A DNA stretch of 64,000 nt from Sulfuriferula nivalis (GTDB lineage: Bacteria > Pseudomonadota > Gammaproteobacteria > Burkholderiales > Sulfuriferulaceae): NCBI RefSeq assembly GCF_009937995.1, contig NZ_AP021881.1, positions 2,976,001 to 3,040,000 of the forward strand, in the 5' to 3' direction. The notes below the pieces were generated by a model. That model did no database searches and was not told the origin of the DNA. It saw nothing but the letters and a program-made list of their open reading frames with translations. Both the position numbers and the translations under genes were made by a program. Shown in pieces: positions 28,701 through 37,289 of the stretch. The first letter of the stretch is position 1. Each line of letters starts with the position of its first letter.

Positions 28701-29333
28701 TCAAACAGGCTTACATACCGCATAAACATTGTTACCATTATCAACATAATTCGTAGTAGGTGCGATTGCACCTACCGCAGGATTAGTGCTGGTACCAGTA
28801 TTCAGTTCACCACGAACCTGCCCAGTCATCGCATTACCATCATCTAATTGACTATCAATAGCTTGGGCAATTTTAGCAGGCAGGTTAGAACTGCATAACA
28901 CTAACCCCGTCAATCCCAGCGCACCTGATCCTTGCACACCACTCACACCAGACACTGCATTTTGTGGTGGCGTAAAATCACTGGTAGAGCCTGCAATCAA
29001 GCCTGACAATCGTAAATGCTGCCAGAAATACCCTGACTCAGCACCACTAGTATCGTTATAGTTACCAGAAATTTGCCCATTACCGTTACCGCTTAACGTG
29101 GCTGGACTGGTCCAGCGTGCAGCTGCGCCCGCATCATCGCCAGGAATAGCGCGATAGCGCTCCTGATAACTATGAAATGCGGTGGTTATGCCAGTTATAT
29201 CATTCGTAACATTACGAATCTTTGCCTGAGTAATGAGCTCTTGTCCTTTAAATACGCCACCAAGCAGCAGGCCGACAATAACCAATACGATAGCCAGCTC
29301 TATCAGCGTAAATCCTTGTTGTGCTTTATTCAT
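28701..29333 (-). CDS. Type IV pilin-like protein, last gene of the pilus operon
   Basis: A 210-residue prepilin. The start MNKAQQG is followed by FTLIELAIVLVIVGLLLGG: a short leader, Gly at -1, Phe at +1 and Glu at +5, which is the site for a prepilin peptidase, and a hydrophobic assembly helix. The C-terminal domain is Ser/Gly/Thr-rich with two cysteines. It resembles the larger MSHA- or type II-like pilins more than PilA. It lies 47 bases behind the propeller gene. No peptidase gene is in the window, so processing needs one encoded elsewhere. Confidence 0.9.
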   Translation of the reverse strand: MNKAQQGFTLIELAIVLVIVGLLLGGVFKGQELITQAKIRNVTNDITGITTAFHSYQERYRAIPGDDAGAAARWTSPATLSGNGNGQISGNYNDTSGAESGYFWQHLRLSGLIAGSTSDFTPPQNAVSGVSGVQGSGALGLTGLVLCSSNLPAKIAQAIDSQLDDGNAMTGQVRGELNTGTSTNPAVGAIAPTTNYVDNGNNVYAVCKPV

Positions 29334-29380
29334 TATTCCCCCTGTTATTTTCTAAAAGTTTCATATTCATACTGTATAAA

Positions 29381-30619
29381 TTATGGAATATCTTCTGGCG
29401 CCACCCCCTTATTGATTACATAGGTTTTAGTGCGAATACCGATATCTGACAGTGCGGCTGTATAAACATGAGTATCGTCGATGAAAAAACCATCAAACCC
29501 TTCATATTGCCATGCATAATCATCATCAACTTCCTGAGTCACCCTGATTGATGCGGGTGTTAAGCTCAATACACTTAGCCCACCTGGCGCACCCTGCGCT
29601 GAATTCCCGCCGAAGACTGACGCACCGGCTTTGAGCCGTGCGATCACCGCTGTCGTACCAGACACAATAATATTAGACTCACGAACAATACCGTCTGCCA
29701 GAGCTTGTTGTGCGGTAATGTGCCCCTGATTATCGATCAACCAGGCTATGCCACCACCACTGCGTCGCCCAGACTGAACACCCATACCCGCATCACTGCT
29801 CGCCACAATTAAAAAACGAGCAATCTTGGGCACATAAGTAACGCTATAGTGGTAATACAATTGATGATGCTGCAACAAACTCCCGCGATTGGTAAAAGTG
29901 CGTGTCTCGGGGTCATATAGGGAAAAATACAAATCCGCATACATTTGATGCGGCACAAATTTTTGCCAAACCAGACAGGCTTTATTCGCTGAACCCGCAA
30001 TTTGCGGCCACCAGGCTCGCCCTGACGCCACGCGAATTTTCTTACTTACAGTGCCATTTGCGGCGACATTGCTGACATAAACCTGATCACCCGTACCTAA
30101 ATTATCAACACCATCATCATCGATCCAGTCATTTGCCCAGAATACGACACAACTATTACCCACTGTTGCAACATGCCCTGAGTGACCGCCATCAAAAATA
30201 ACTTTTGCCGCAGCATAAGGATTCCCCTTGAACGGAAAATCAGCCACATAAATCAACTGTGCGACTTCATGCTTGACCCGATCTGGATTTCCATCTTCCC
30301 AGGTCACACATACTCGGTTACCCGCGGCATTAATTGCCGAACTCACAGGTTCTTGCGCCTCTGGTGCAGCTATCCACCTTGTCGCACTACCTGCTGTTAA
30401 ATTGGGAGACCTTGCATGTACTTGCGCATAATAAATATCATGTTCCCAGTCACCCTTGGGCGGAATACCATCACTGGCAAAAACTGCCAGATAGTTGCCA
30501 TTCGTCATCCGCAAAAAATTCAGCCCATGCTGGTAACTGCGCAAATCAACACGCCCATCATCTGCCGCTAATGCAGGTTGAAAAACCAGTACCAGCAATA
30601 TCATCCAAAATCTCTTCAT
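29381..30619 (-). CDS. Exported protein with seven-fold beta-strand pattern (propeller-like)
   Basis: A 412-residue protein that I do not recognise by name. It has a signal peptide (MKRFWMILLVLVFQPALA, then ADDGR). After cleavage, short hydrophobic strands repeat every ~54-61 residues: near 42-48 (NYLAVFA), 103 (VCVTW), 157 (CVVFW), 215 (CLVWQ), 269 (FLIVAS), 323 (TAVIAR) and 384 (VYTAA). Seven repeats suggest a seven-bladed beta-propeller. The gene directly follows a pseudopilin gene (TAG then ATG, no gap), so it is translated as part of the pilus operon. A tip adhesin or secreted cargo is a reasonable guess. Confidence 0.65.
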   Translation of the reverse strand: MKRFWMILLVLVFQPALAADDGRVDLRSYQHGLNFLRMTNGNYLAVFASDGIPPKGDWEHDIYYAQVHARSPNLTAGSATRWIAAPEAQEPVSSAINAAGNRVCVTWEDGNPDRVKHEVAQLIYVADFPFKGNPYAAAKVIFDGGHSGHVATVGNSCVVFWANDWIDDDGVDNLGTGDQVYVSNVAANGTVSKKIRVASGRAWWPQIAGSANKACLVWQKFVPHQMYADLYFSLYDPETRTFTNRGSLLQHHQLYYHYSVTYVPKIARFLIVASSDAGMGVQSGRRSGGGIAWLIDNQGHITAQQALADGIVRESNIIVSGTTAVIARLKAGASVFGGNSAQGAPGGLSVLSLTPASIRVTQEVDDDYAWQYEGFDGFFIDDTHVYTAALSDIGIRTKTYVINKGVAPEDIP

Positions 30620-31336
30620 CTAAAACACTCCTGCATTAACCATCTGCCCATACAACACGTTAGGTGATAACCATGTCATCACATCATCATACGCGCCTGT
30701 GCTTGCCACAGATGTGGTGAGCGGATGATTAACAAAAATGGCATTGCTATCCTGATTGGCGCTTTCATCCGCACTTCTGGCGGTAGCAAATTGCCCTATG
30801 CTATAGATGACTACGGGTGGTGCATTAATCCCTGATGAACTGAGTGCCGTCGCACTGCCACAACTGCTACTGGTTGTACCTGCAATGCTGGCACAAATTT
30901 GCAACTCGGATTGCAAGGTAGACAGCCCTGCATTTTTAATCCCGTCACTTGTGGTAAAAGCAAAACCAGAAGATTTAGCCACCGCATAACGCAGACGATT
31001 GCCCCAAGCATCAAGCACGTAGCCTTGCGCATCTAACTGACTTAAACCCAAACTCACAGCTGGCACATAACCATCATACGGATTAGTGCATACACCACCA
31101 GAAGCGGGGCTTTCCATGCCACTACTGGTGCTACTCGCTGGACATGGCAATCGTCCATTACGCACAGCAAAACCTAATAACGCATCTTGCACAAGCTGCA
31201 AACTCTGCTCGGTATCACGCCATTGCTTATGTTCAATTTGCGCGTTCAACGGTACCAACACCCCACCTAATGCCAGCGTAACTATAACCAGCACCAGTGC
31301 GAGCTCCACCAGACTGAATCCCAAATGCCTATCCAC
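30620..31336 (-). CDS. Prepilin-like protein (GspH/PilE type)
   Basis: A pseudopilin-like protein of about 238 residues. The peptidase site is HLG, then FSLVELALVLVIVTLALGG: Gly at -1, Phe at +1, Glu at +5, then a membrane helix. I use GTG at 31336 because AGG lies six bases upstream and it gives a six-residue leader; an ATG at 31360 would add eight residues and overlap the gene upstream more. The soluble domain has four or more cysteines (RLPCPASS; QICAS; SSCGS). The gene abuts the exported propeller gene. Confidence 0.85.
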   Translation of the reverse strand: MDRHLGFSLVELALVLVIVTLALGGVLVPLNAQIEHKQWRDTEQSLQLVQDALLGFAVRNGRLPCPASSTSSGMESPASGGVCTNPYDGYVPAVSLGLSQLDAQGYVLDAWGNRLRYAVAKSSGFAFTTSDGIKNAGLSTLQSELQICASIAGTTSSSCGSATALSSSGINAPPVVIYSIGQFATARSADESANQDSNAIFVNHPLTTSVASTGAYDDVMTWLSPNVLYGQMVNAGVF

Positions 31337-32255
31337 ATTGCACCTGCATAACTTGGCCACGCGTTACGTTTGCCTGGCAATAACGTAGCCGTAGCTGCAC
31401 ACTACCCAAAGTCGCATCAACGCTATATGGCACCGCATCCAGCGCTGTAAACCATAGGTTTTGTGCCCATGCACTGCTCGCCAAGGCTAAAGTGGCATAA
31501 GGAATAAAGCCTGACAACAGCCCTGACTGCATCTCGCCCGTCGCATTGCCAGCATAGGGATAAACATGATGGCTAGTGTCATATTGCTGTATAGCCACGG
31601 CGAATTGTTGTAAGGCATGCTTTTCTACCTGCTTGAATAAGTGTATTTGGCTAATCGCGCGTACATGATCATTAAAGCCGCTATCGTCAATTTGTCTAGA
31701 CTCATAATGTGTATCACCATCAGCATTACTGCCATCCAGATATTGACTGACATTATTTTGCTGTGCACCATCACGCGCTTGCGGTGTTATGACAGCATTG
31801 GGCGCAAAGACAATCGCAACTTGTTGTGCGTTGGCATTGATTAGCAACTGGCCTGTAGTCAGCGCACTATTAACGATATTACCTGACGCATCACGCACAT
31901 CAGGTGACAAGGCATACCACAACCTTTCACCAGCATCATCGCGGACATCACTCAAACCCAACGTGCGCCAAGGCAATCGTCCGATATAACTCGGACACTG
32001 CACGCCCGTTAATAATTCGGCAACACCGTCATTATTAGTGTCCGGACACGGCAAGCTCCCCGCACGATTTAGGTCAGCCACCGCCCTACCAATCAGCGCT
32101 GACTGTGCCATGTTTAATGCCTGTTGTGTGCGGATATTTCGATGATGAGTCGCCAAGTTGCTATACAACCACAGCACGCCAACCAAACTTATCACTATGG
32201 TTAGTGACAGCAATACTGCGCCACGCTGAGGTTTATTGCTGTGAATCTGGCGCAT
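31329..32255 (-). CDS. Pseudopilin-like protein of the pilus operon
   Basis: About 308 residues. An N-terminal helix (QRGAVLLSLTIVISLVGVLWLY, ~8-30) follows a short basic stretch. It lacks the Gly-Phe...Glu site, so it may not be cleaved like a true prepilin, similar to PilX- or GspK-like minor components. A large exported domain follows, beginning about residue 65 with SLPCPDTNNDG and containing cysteine pairs. The first ATG is at 32369, but I place the start near 32255 because GGATG lies six bases ahead and an upstream start would overlap the previous gene by far more. It overlaps the next gene by eight bases. Confidence 0.7.
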   Translation of the reverse strand: MRQIHSNKPQRGAVLLSLTIVISLVGVLWLYSNLATHHRNIRTQQALNMAQSALIGRAVADLNRAGSLPCPDTNNDGVAELLTGVQCPSYIGRLPWRTLGLSDVRDDAGERLWYALSPDVRDASGNIVNSALTTGQLLINANAQQVAIVFAPNAVITPQARDGAQQNNVSQYLDGSNADGDTHYESRQIDDSGFNDHVRAISQIHLFKQVEKHALQQFAVAIQQYDTSHHVYPYAGNATGEMQSGLLSGFIPYATLALASSAWAQNLWFTALDAVPYSVDATLGSVQLRLRYCQANVTRGQVMQVQCG

Positions 32256-32631
32256 CATGATCATCCAGTTGTGGCGGCTGCCACGGTGAAATATTGTCAA
32301 CAGGGGCAAGCATTTCCTGCTCGTAATTTTCTGATACTTTATGCTGCTTGACATCATAGTACTGCCCAACCTTCAGACTAGGCACGCCGACTTGTTTCAG
32401 TAATTTTATGTCCTGCCGCCCATCCACTTCTCGTGACTGCCCATTGACCCACTGCGTATCCACACCGTCGCTACGCTTAACATAACCCTGATAAGCTATT
32501 GCGCCAATACTCTGCTTGACGCCATGCGTTTTCTTCACTGCCCGTTGCTGTGACGTATAAAACAATCGACCAGGGAAGTCTGCCGCCATCACCTGCGCAC
32601 TGATTAACATCAACAGCATCACCCTAATCAT
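32233..32631 (-). CDS. PilP/MshK-like periplasmic protein
   Basis: A 132-residue secreted protein with a signal peptide (MIRVMLLMLISAQVMA, then ADFPGRLFYTSQQRA). The mature part contains the strand-rich pattern G-Y-V-K-R-S-D-G ... Q-W-V-N-G seen in small proteins next to secretin operons, where they join the inner-membrane PilNO complex to the secretin. There is no lipobox. The start overlaps the stop of the previous gene (ATGA, 32628-32631). Family assignment is by pattern and position; it could also be an MshK-like pilotin. Confidence 0.6.
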   Translation of the reverse strand: MIRVMLLMLISAQVMAADFPGRLFYTSQQRAVKKTHGVKQSIGAIAYQGYVKRSDGVDTQWVNGQSREVDGRQDIKLLKQVGVPSLKVGQYYDVKQHKVSENYEQEMLAPVDNISPWQPPQLDDHDAPDSQQ

Positions 32632-33161
32632 GACAGCTCCAATACCTGCCAGACAAACGCACAGTCCACCACTATAGGTGCATCATCTTGTTCATGAGTT
32701 AAATCACAACTACGCACGCTGAACAATCCAGACCCACCAGACTCCAATTTTGCTAACACATCCGCCAGCACGCCCTCATGCGCCACTTCACCGTGCCAGT
32801 GCACAGGTGTTTCCATCAGTACGCGATTCGCTATACGTTGTTCAGGCTGACTTGGGTTTTTCGCCAAAATATCAAATTCAGCATGTTGTACACCCGCAAT
32901 AGCAGACAAGGTATTCAGTTGCCGATACCAAGTCACACGCGCATCCTTTCCGATAAAACTAGCATTAACCAGTAGCTGATAGTCAATACGATGTAGATTC
33001 CACCATGTCATATCACGTTGCATTTGCATGCGCTGTTGCCTAACCACAGCCAACTCATTTTTTCGATTATCAACAGCATGCTGTAATTGCATATACCTAT
33101 GCCCATGCCAACCCACACCCGCCGCAACCACAACAATTAAACCCGCCAACAGCCATTTCAT
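32628..33161 (-). CDS. PilO/MshJ-like inner-membrane protein
   Basis: A 177-residue protein with one N-terminal membrane helix (LAGLIVVVAAGVGW, ~5-18), a short coiled coil (~25-55) and a ferredoxin-like periplasmic domain. This is the layout of PilO or MshJ, which dimerizes with PilN under the secretin. The sequence is not conserved enough for motif-level proof; size, topology and gene order carry the assignment. It overlaps both neighbours by one to four bases. Two C-terminal cysteines (SVRSCDLT and VDCAF) could form a disulfide. Confidence 0.65.
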   Translation of the reverse strand: MKWLLAGLIVVVAAGVGWHGHRYMQLQHAVDNRKNELAVVRQQRMQMQRDMTWWNLHRIDYQLLVNASFIGKDARVTWYRQLNTLSAIAGVQHAEFDILAKNPSQPEQRIANRVLMETPVHWHGEVAHEGVLADVLAKLESGGSGLFSVRSCDLTHEQDDAPIVVDCAFVWQVLELS

Positions 33162-34441
33162 CAGCCACCTCGCAGATTGATTTGCAGACTGAATTTCGCA
33201 TCAGCAAACGCCATCCCGCCATGCATCACTACATGTGGATCAGCATTAACTGGAACATGCTGCAACTGCACGGCCTTAACATGCGTTTCGCTACGCAAGC
33301 CGGTCACAAACGCTTCAACATAAGTCATGGCAATATCACTATTAGCCATGGGAACTACGCCATCCACACCCAATACACCGCTTGAACGCCATAGCACATG
33401 CTGTATTTTTAACTGGGGATAGCGCACCAGCAGCTTGCTCAACCAACTCAGCTCTGCCATTGGCTCGGGCGTACTGCGAATCTGCTGTGCCAGGCTCACA
33501 GCCGCTTTTTTATCCGCAATGTCCACGGATGCAACTATGGGTAAACGCGTATCAGTCAGCATCTGTAATTGCTGCATGAGCTGCTGATTTCGTTGATACA
33601 AATACCCAGCCACACATAACCCCAACATGGTGACAACCAGTGCAATCATCACCAACCAGCGTTGCAGACGCACTCGTTGATATGTTTGCAACACTGCCCC
33701 AGATGCAAAATTTAATACGGCTGGATAACGCGCCAGCATAGCAAGGTAATCATTGGTTTGCGGTATCCAGCGCAGTTGTGGAAGTTCCGCAGGTACAGTA
33801 AGCCCTGCCGGGTAATACACAGGCAATACCGCCGATGAGGCCAACAACTGTTGATGAATCAAATATTGCTGAGTATTGCCAATCTCATGAACGAGATCCA
33901 GTTCATGATTAAGCAGGCGAGTAAACAACAATTGCCCATTTGCAATAAAACTCAGCCGCACACCAGCCGTGTCTTGCAATATCCATAACGCAGTAGCTTG
34001 TTTATCCTGTTCACGAGCCAGCAGTTGCACCAATATTGCAGTGCTGGTCATAGTTATAATTTGTGTATGCTGTAGCGCCTGCAAATATTCAAGCAACCAA
34101 TCATTTGACTGTATTGCTGCAAATAAATACACATCGTCGCGTCGCCCATCTTTGATTCGCATCTGCCAACTCACTGCAGCATAAGTCTGATTTACCAACA
34201 AAGTCTGTACGTGCCGTTGCAACATCAAACGCCGTGCACGCCTGATAACATGTGGTAACTGCCGAATCTGGTAAACATCATCGACACTATCAACTACCAG
34301 GCGAACGACAGTATCAGCAGGTATCTGCTCCAGCAGATTGGCCGCAGTTAATGCATCTGTCACACCGATCAGCACATCCATATCACGACAATGCCGCATA
34401 ACCCGCACACCTCGCGCACTCAGATAAACCAGATAGCTCAT
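33161..34441 (-). CDS. PilM/PilN-like protein (fused form, MshI/GspL-like)
   Basis: A 426-residue protein. The N-terminal ~240 residues look like an actin-fold PilM-type domain without the usual motif line-up, then one membrane helix (~265-290) and a C-terminal PilN-like periplasmic domain. MshI and GspL are the closest analogues, which recruit the ATPase at the membrane. The overlap with the platform gene is ATGA. The fusion in one polypeptide resembles GspL rather than the split PilM-PilN of type IVa pili. The identification rests on topology and position more than on motifs. Confidence 0.65.
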   Translation of the reverse strand: MSYLVYLSARGVRVMRHCRDMDVLIGVTDALTAANLLEQIPADTVVRLVVDSVDDVYQIRQLPHVIRRARRLMLQRHVQTLLVNQTYAAVSWQMRIKDGRRDDVYLFAAIQSNDWLLEYLQALQHTQIITMTSTAILVQLLAREQDKQATALWILQDTAGVRLSFIANGQLLFTRLLNHELDLVHEIGNTQQYLIHQQLLASSAVLPVYYPAGLTVPAELPQLRWIPQTNDYLAMLARYPAVLNFASGAVLQTYQRVRLQRWLVMIALVVTMLGLCVAGYLYQRNQQLMQQLQMLTDTRLPIVASVDIADKKAAVSLAQQIRSTPEPMAELSWLSKLLVRYPQLKIQHVLWRSSGVLGVDGVVPMANSDIAMTYVEAFVTGLRSETHVKAVQLQHVPVNADPHVVMHGGMAFADAKFSLQINLRGG

Positions 34442-35631
34442 AGCCGAACCGTCCCCAACACGTCATACAATGGCAACAACACCATACCAATGATAATGGC
34501 CAACACAGCCCCAAGCAGCAAAGTCAAGGCTGGTTCCAGCAGTGTTAGCAATCGGTTTATCGCCTCACGCACATCGCGCTGATAAAAATAACTGACCTCC
34601 AGCAACGCCCCATCTAATGCCCCTGTAGTTTCACCAACACGCAACATGCTTAGCACTAAAGCTGGAAATATTTGCTCATGCATAAATGCCGCACTTAAAC
34701 GTTCACCATTAACAATTGAATCACGTGACCGTCTTATGCTCATTGCCAACACTCGGTTCTGCACCAAATCAGCACTAAGCGCCAAGCCATCAAAAATGGG
34801 AACGCCAGACCGGTACATCAGCGCAAAAATGTTTGCAAACCGTGCCAGATCAATTTTTTTCAATATTTCTCCGACTAGCGGCAAACGTAGTTTCCAGCTA
34901 TCGCACCAAAATCGAAAACGCGTTTGGTGATGATGCAACACCAATAAACTACCCACACTTAACCCTGTCCCTACCAATATTAACCACCAATCAGCCCGAA
35001 TCAGCTTCGACAATTCCAGCATTATCAACGTGCTCATTGGAACTGCCATATTCATGCCATGCATTAGCTGTACAATCTGCGGAACCAGAAACAATAGCAA
35101 CATCACCATCACACCGCCTACCATCAGCAATACTAGTGACGGATAGAGCAAGATACGCTGTGTTTGTACGCGCAATTCATCCTGTTGTTTCAAACTGTCC
35201 GTCAAGTGTGCCAACACGGCTACGAGCGCGCCTGCAGTCTCACCTACCCGAATCAGATTAACGATTAACGCGCCAAAATTTTTTGGCTGTTTCGCCATAG
35301 CCTCTGACAGCGCACTGCCCGATTCCAAATCTACCAGCAGCGTTGCCACGACCTCCCGCATGACAGGATGAGAAACGCTGTCACGTAAGTCTCGCAGGCC
35401 ATCCAAGAGCGCCACGCCAGCCCGACTAACGTGGGTCAAATGGACAAATAAAGTAATTAATTCATGACGAGTAAGAATCCGGTGAGTACGTGGATGAACA
35501 GTACTCGCGGTAATCAAATCCAACCCCATCGCTGCCAAGCGTTGCGTTAAATCGGCTTCATGTGCCGCGGCTAGTACACCACGCTGACGACGACCTTGCT
35601 GATTAATCGCAAAATAACGGAAATAGCTCAT
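34438..35631 (-). CDS. Inner-membrane platform protein (GspF/PilC/MshG family)
   Basis: A 397-residue protein with the two-repeat GspF structure: cytoplasmic domain ~65-170, membrane helix (~175-195), a further helix near 215-235, a second cytoplasmic domain ~270-370 and a last helix at the C-terminus. Repeated signatures are GVALLDGL near 75 and GVPIFDGL near 275, and LIRVGETAGAL and LRVGETTGALDG. It forms the pilus assembly platform with the ATPase. It overlaps the following gene (ATGA) and follows the ATPase gene by two bases. Confidence 0.93.
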   Translation of the reverse strand: MSYFRYFAINQQGRRQRGVLAAAHEADLTQRLAAMGLDLITASTVHPRTHRILTRHELITLFVHLTHVSRAGVALLDGLRDLRDSVSHPVMREVVATLLVDLESGSALSEAMAKQPKNFGALIVNLIRVGETAGALVAVLAHLTDSLKQQDELRVQTQRILLYPSLVLLMVGGVMVMLLLFLVPQIVQLMHGMNMAVPMSTLIMLELSKLIRADWWLILVGTGLSVGSLLVLHHHQTRFRFWCDSWKLRLPLVGEILKKIDLARFANIFALMYRSGVPIFDGLALSADLVQNRVLAMSIRRSRDSIVNGERLSAAFMHEQIFPALVLSMLRVGETTGALDGALLEVSYFYQRDVREAINRLLTLLEPALTLLLGAVLAIIIGMVLLPLYDVLGTVRL

Positions 35632-35633
35632 TA

Positions 35634-37289
35634 TTACCGCCTCGATAAATCCACAACTCGCTGCACTTCATCCAGACTGGCGTGCCCTGCCAGCACACAA
35701 GCTACAGCTTCATCAGCCAGACTGCGCAGTCCATGACGTTTAGCGTAGGCATGCAATTCACTCGCATCTACCTGACGCGCAATCAAATCGTCCAGTTCGT
35801 CATCCACCAGAATAACTTCCATGAGCAAGCGCCGCCCACGATATCCCCGACGGGCACATTGTGCACATCCAGCGGCTCGATAATGCATCTGTTCAGAGCC
35901 AGCCACACCCATCAGTGCCAGTTCATGCGAACTTAACGTAACGGCAATCTTGCACGCAGGGCAAAGTTGCCGCACCAAGCGTTGCGCAATGATGCCGTTA
36001 ATATTACCGACCATAATGTCTGTCGCCACACCTATATCGCGCAGGCGGGCATACACGCCCAATGCCGAATTACTATGCACGGTAGTAAATACCCTGTGTC
36101 CTGTCATCGCTGCGCGAAATGCCATTTGCGCGGTATCAGTATCACGCACTTCACCCACCAGAATAATGTCTGGATCCTGACGCATAATGGCGCGTATGCC
36201 GTTACTAAAATCCAGTTTTACTGCATCATTCAGCGATGTTTGACGGATCCGATCCTGTGGATATTCAACGGGATCTTCCAATGTCATGATATTCACCTGC
36301 TCAGTATTGAGATGATTCAGCAATGAATAGAGGGTGGTCGTTTTACCTGAGCCCGTCGGTCCAGTCACCATTACCAAGCCTGCTGGTCGTGCTAACATGG
36401 CATCCAGCGATTGCTGTTGTACCGACGACAATTGTAATTCCGCCAACGGAATAATCGCACGCTCTCTATCCAGAATACGCAGCACGATATTTTCACCTTG
36501 CATGATAGGTAACACGGAAGCACGAAAATCTATGGGGCGACCTTGAACCGTCAGCGTAAATCGCCCGTCTTGCGGCGCTCTACTTTCTGCGATATTCATC
36601 CCGGCAATGACTTTCAACCGCACAGCCATTGCCGCCCAATAACGCTGATGCAATGCGCGAATTTGCACCAACACACCATCTATGCGATAACGGATACGCA
36701 CAAAATGTGCTTCCGGTTCAAAATGTATATCTGACGCACCTTGTTTCACTGCATCAACCAGAATCGCATCAATTAAACGTACTATGGGATGCGCGTAGCT
36801 ATCCCCAACCGTATGCACCCCTGTGCCCGATTCAATTTCGTCGAGTATTCCGCCGATTGCCAACTCAAACCCATAATATTTATCTATCGCTTCCAGCAGT
36901 TGTGTTTCACTTGCCAGCACCACTTCGATGCGTGTCGCCACGCACAATGTCCGTAACTGATCTAGCGCAAGAATATTGTGCACATCACTCATCGCCACCG
37001 TTAATACCCCATGCTCATTAGCCAGGGGTAATAAGGTATAGCGTCGCGCTAATGCCAGTGGTACGCATTGCAACGCAGTGACATCCACGAGCACCTGCGT
37101 TAAGTCAACACTCACATGCCCTGCATGATTCGCCTCATAATCACGCACCAAAGCTGCACTGACAAAGCCTAATTTGATACATTGTTTAGACAATGTATAC
37201 CCTGTGCGCTTTTGTTCCGCGTGAGCAATCTGTAATTGATCAGCCGTAACAACACCTTCAGCCAACCATAATCCGGCTAAATCACGCAT
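35634..37289 (-). CDS. Assembly ATPase (GspE/PilB/MshE family)
   Basis: A 551-residue hexameric motor that drives pilin addition. An N-terminal N1E-like domain (~1-140) is followed by the ATPase core: Walker A GPTGSGKT (310-317), Asp box, Walker B DIILVGEVRD (~374-383), His box TGHRVFTTVHSN, and the zinc site C443-x-x-C446 and C475-x-x-C478. All key residues are present, so it should be active. It starts with a one-base overlap after the secretin stop (TAATG). No PilT-type retraction ATPase accompanies it. Confidence 0.96.
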   Translation of the reverse strand: MRDLAGLWLAEGVVTADQLQIAHAEQKRTGYTLSKQCIKLGFVSAALVRDYEANHAGHVSVDLTQVLVDVTALQCVPLALARRYTLLPLANEHGVLTVAMSDVHNILALDQLRTLCVATRIEVVLASETQLLEAIDKYYGFELAIGGILDEIESGTGVHTVGDSYAHPIVRLIDAILVDAVKQGASDIHFEPEAHFVRIRYRIDGVLVQIRALHQRYWAAMAVRLKVIAGMNIAESRAPQDGRFTLTVQGRPIDFRASVLPIMQGENIVLRILDRERAIIPLAELQLSSVQQQSLDAMLARPAGLVMVTGPTGSGKTTTLYSLLNHLNTEQVNIMTLEDPVEYPQDRIRQTSLNDAVKLDFSNGIRAIMRQDPDIILVGEVRDTDTAQMAFRAAMTGHRVFTTVHSNSALGVYARLRDIGVATDIMVGNINGIIAQRLVRQLCPACKIAVTLSSHELALMGVAGSEQMHYRAAGCAQCARRGYRGRRLLMEVILVDDELDDLIARQVDASELHAYAKRHGLRSLADEAVACVLAGHASLDEVQRVVDLSRR

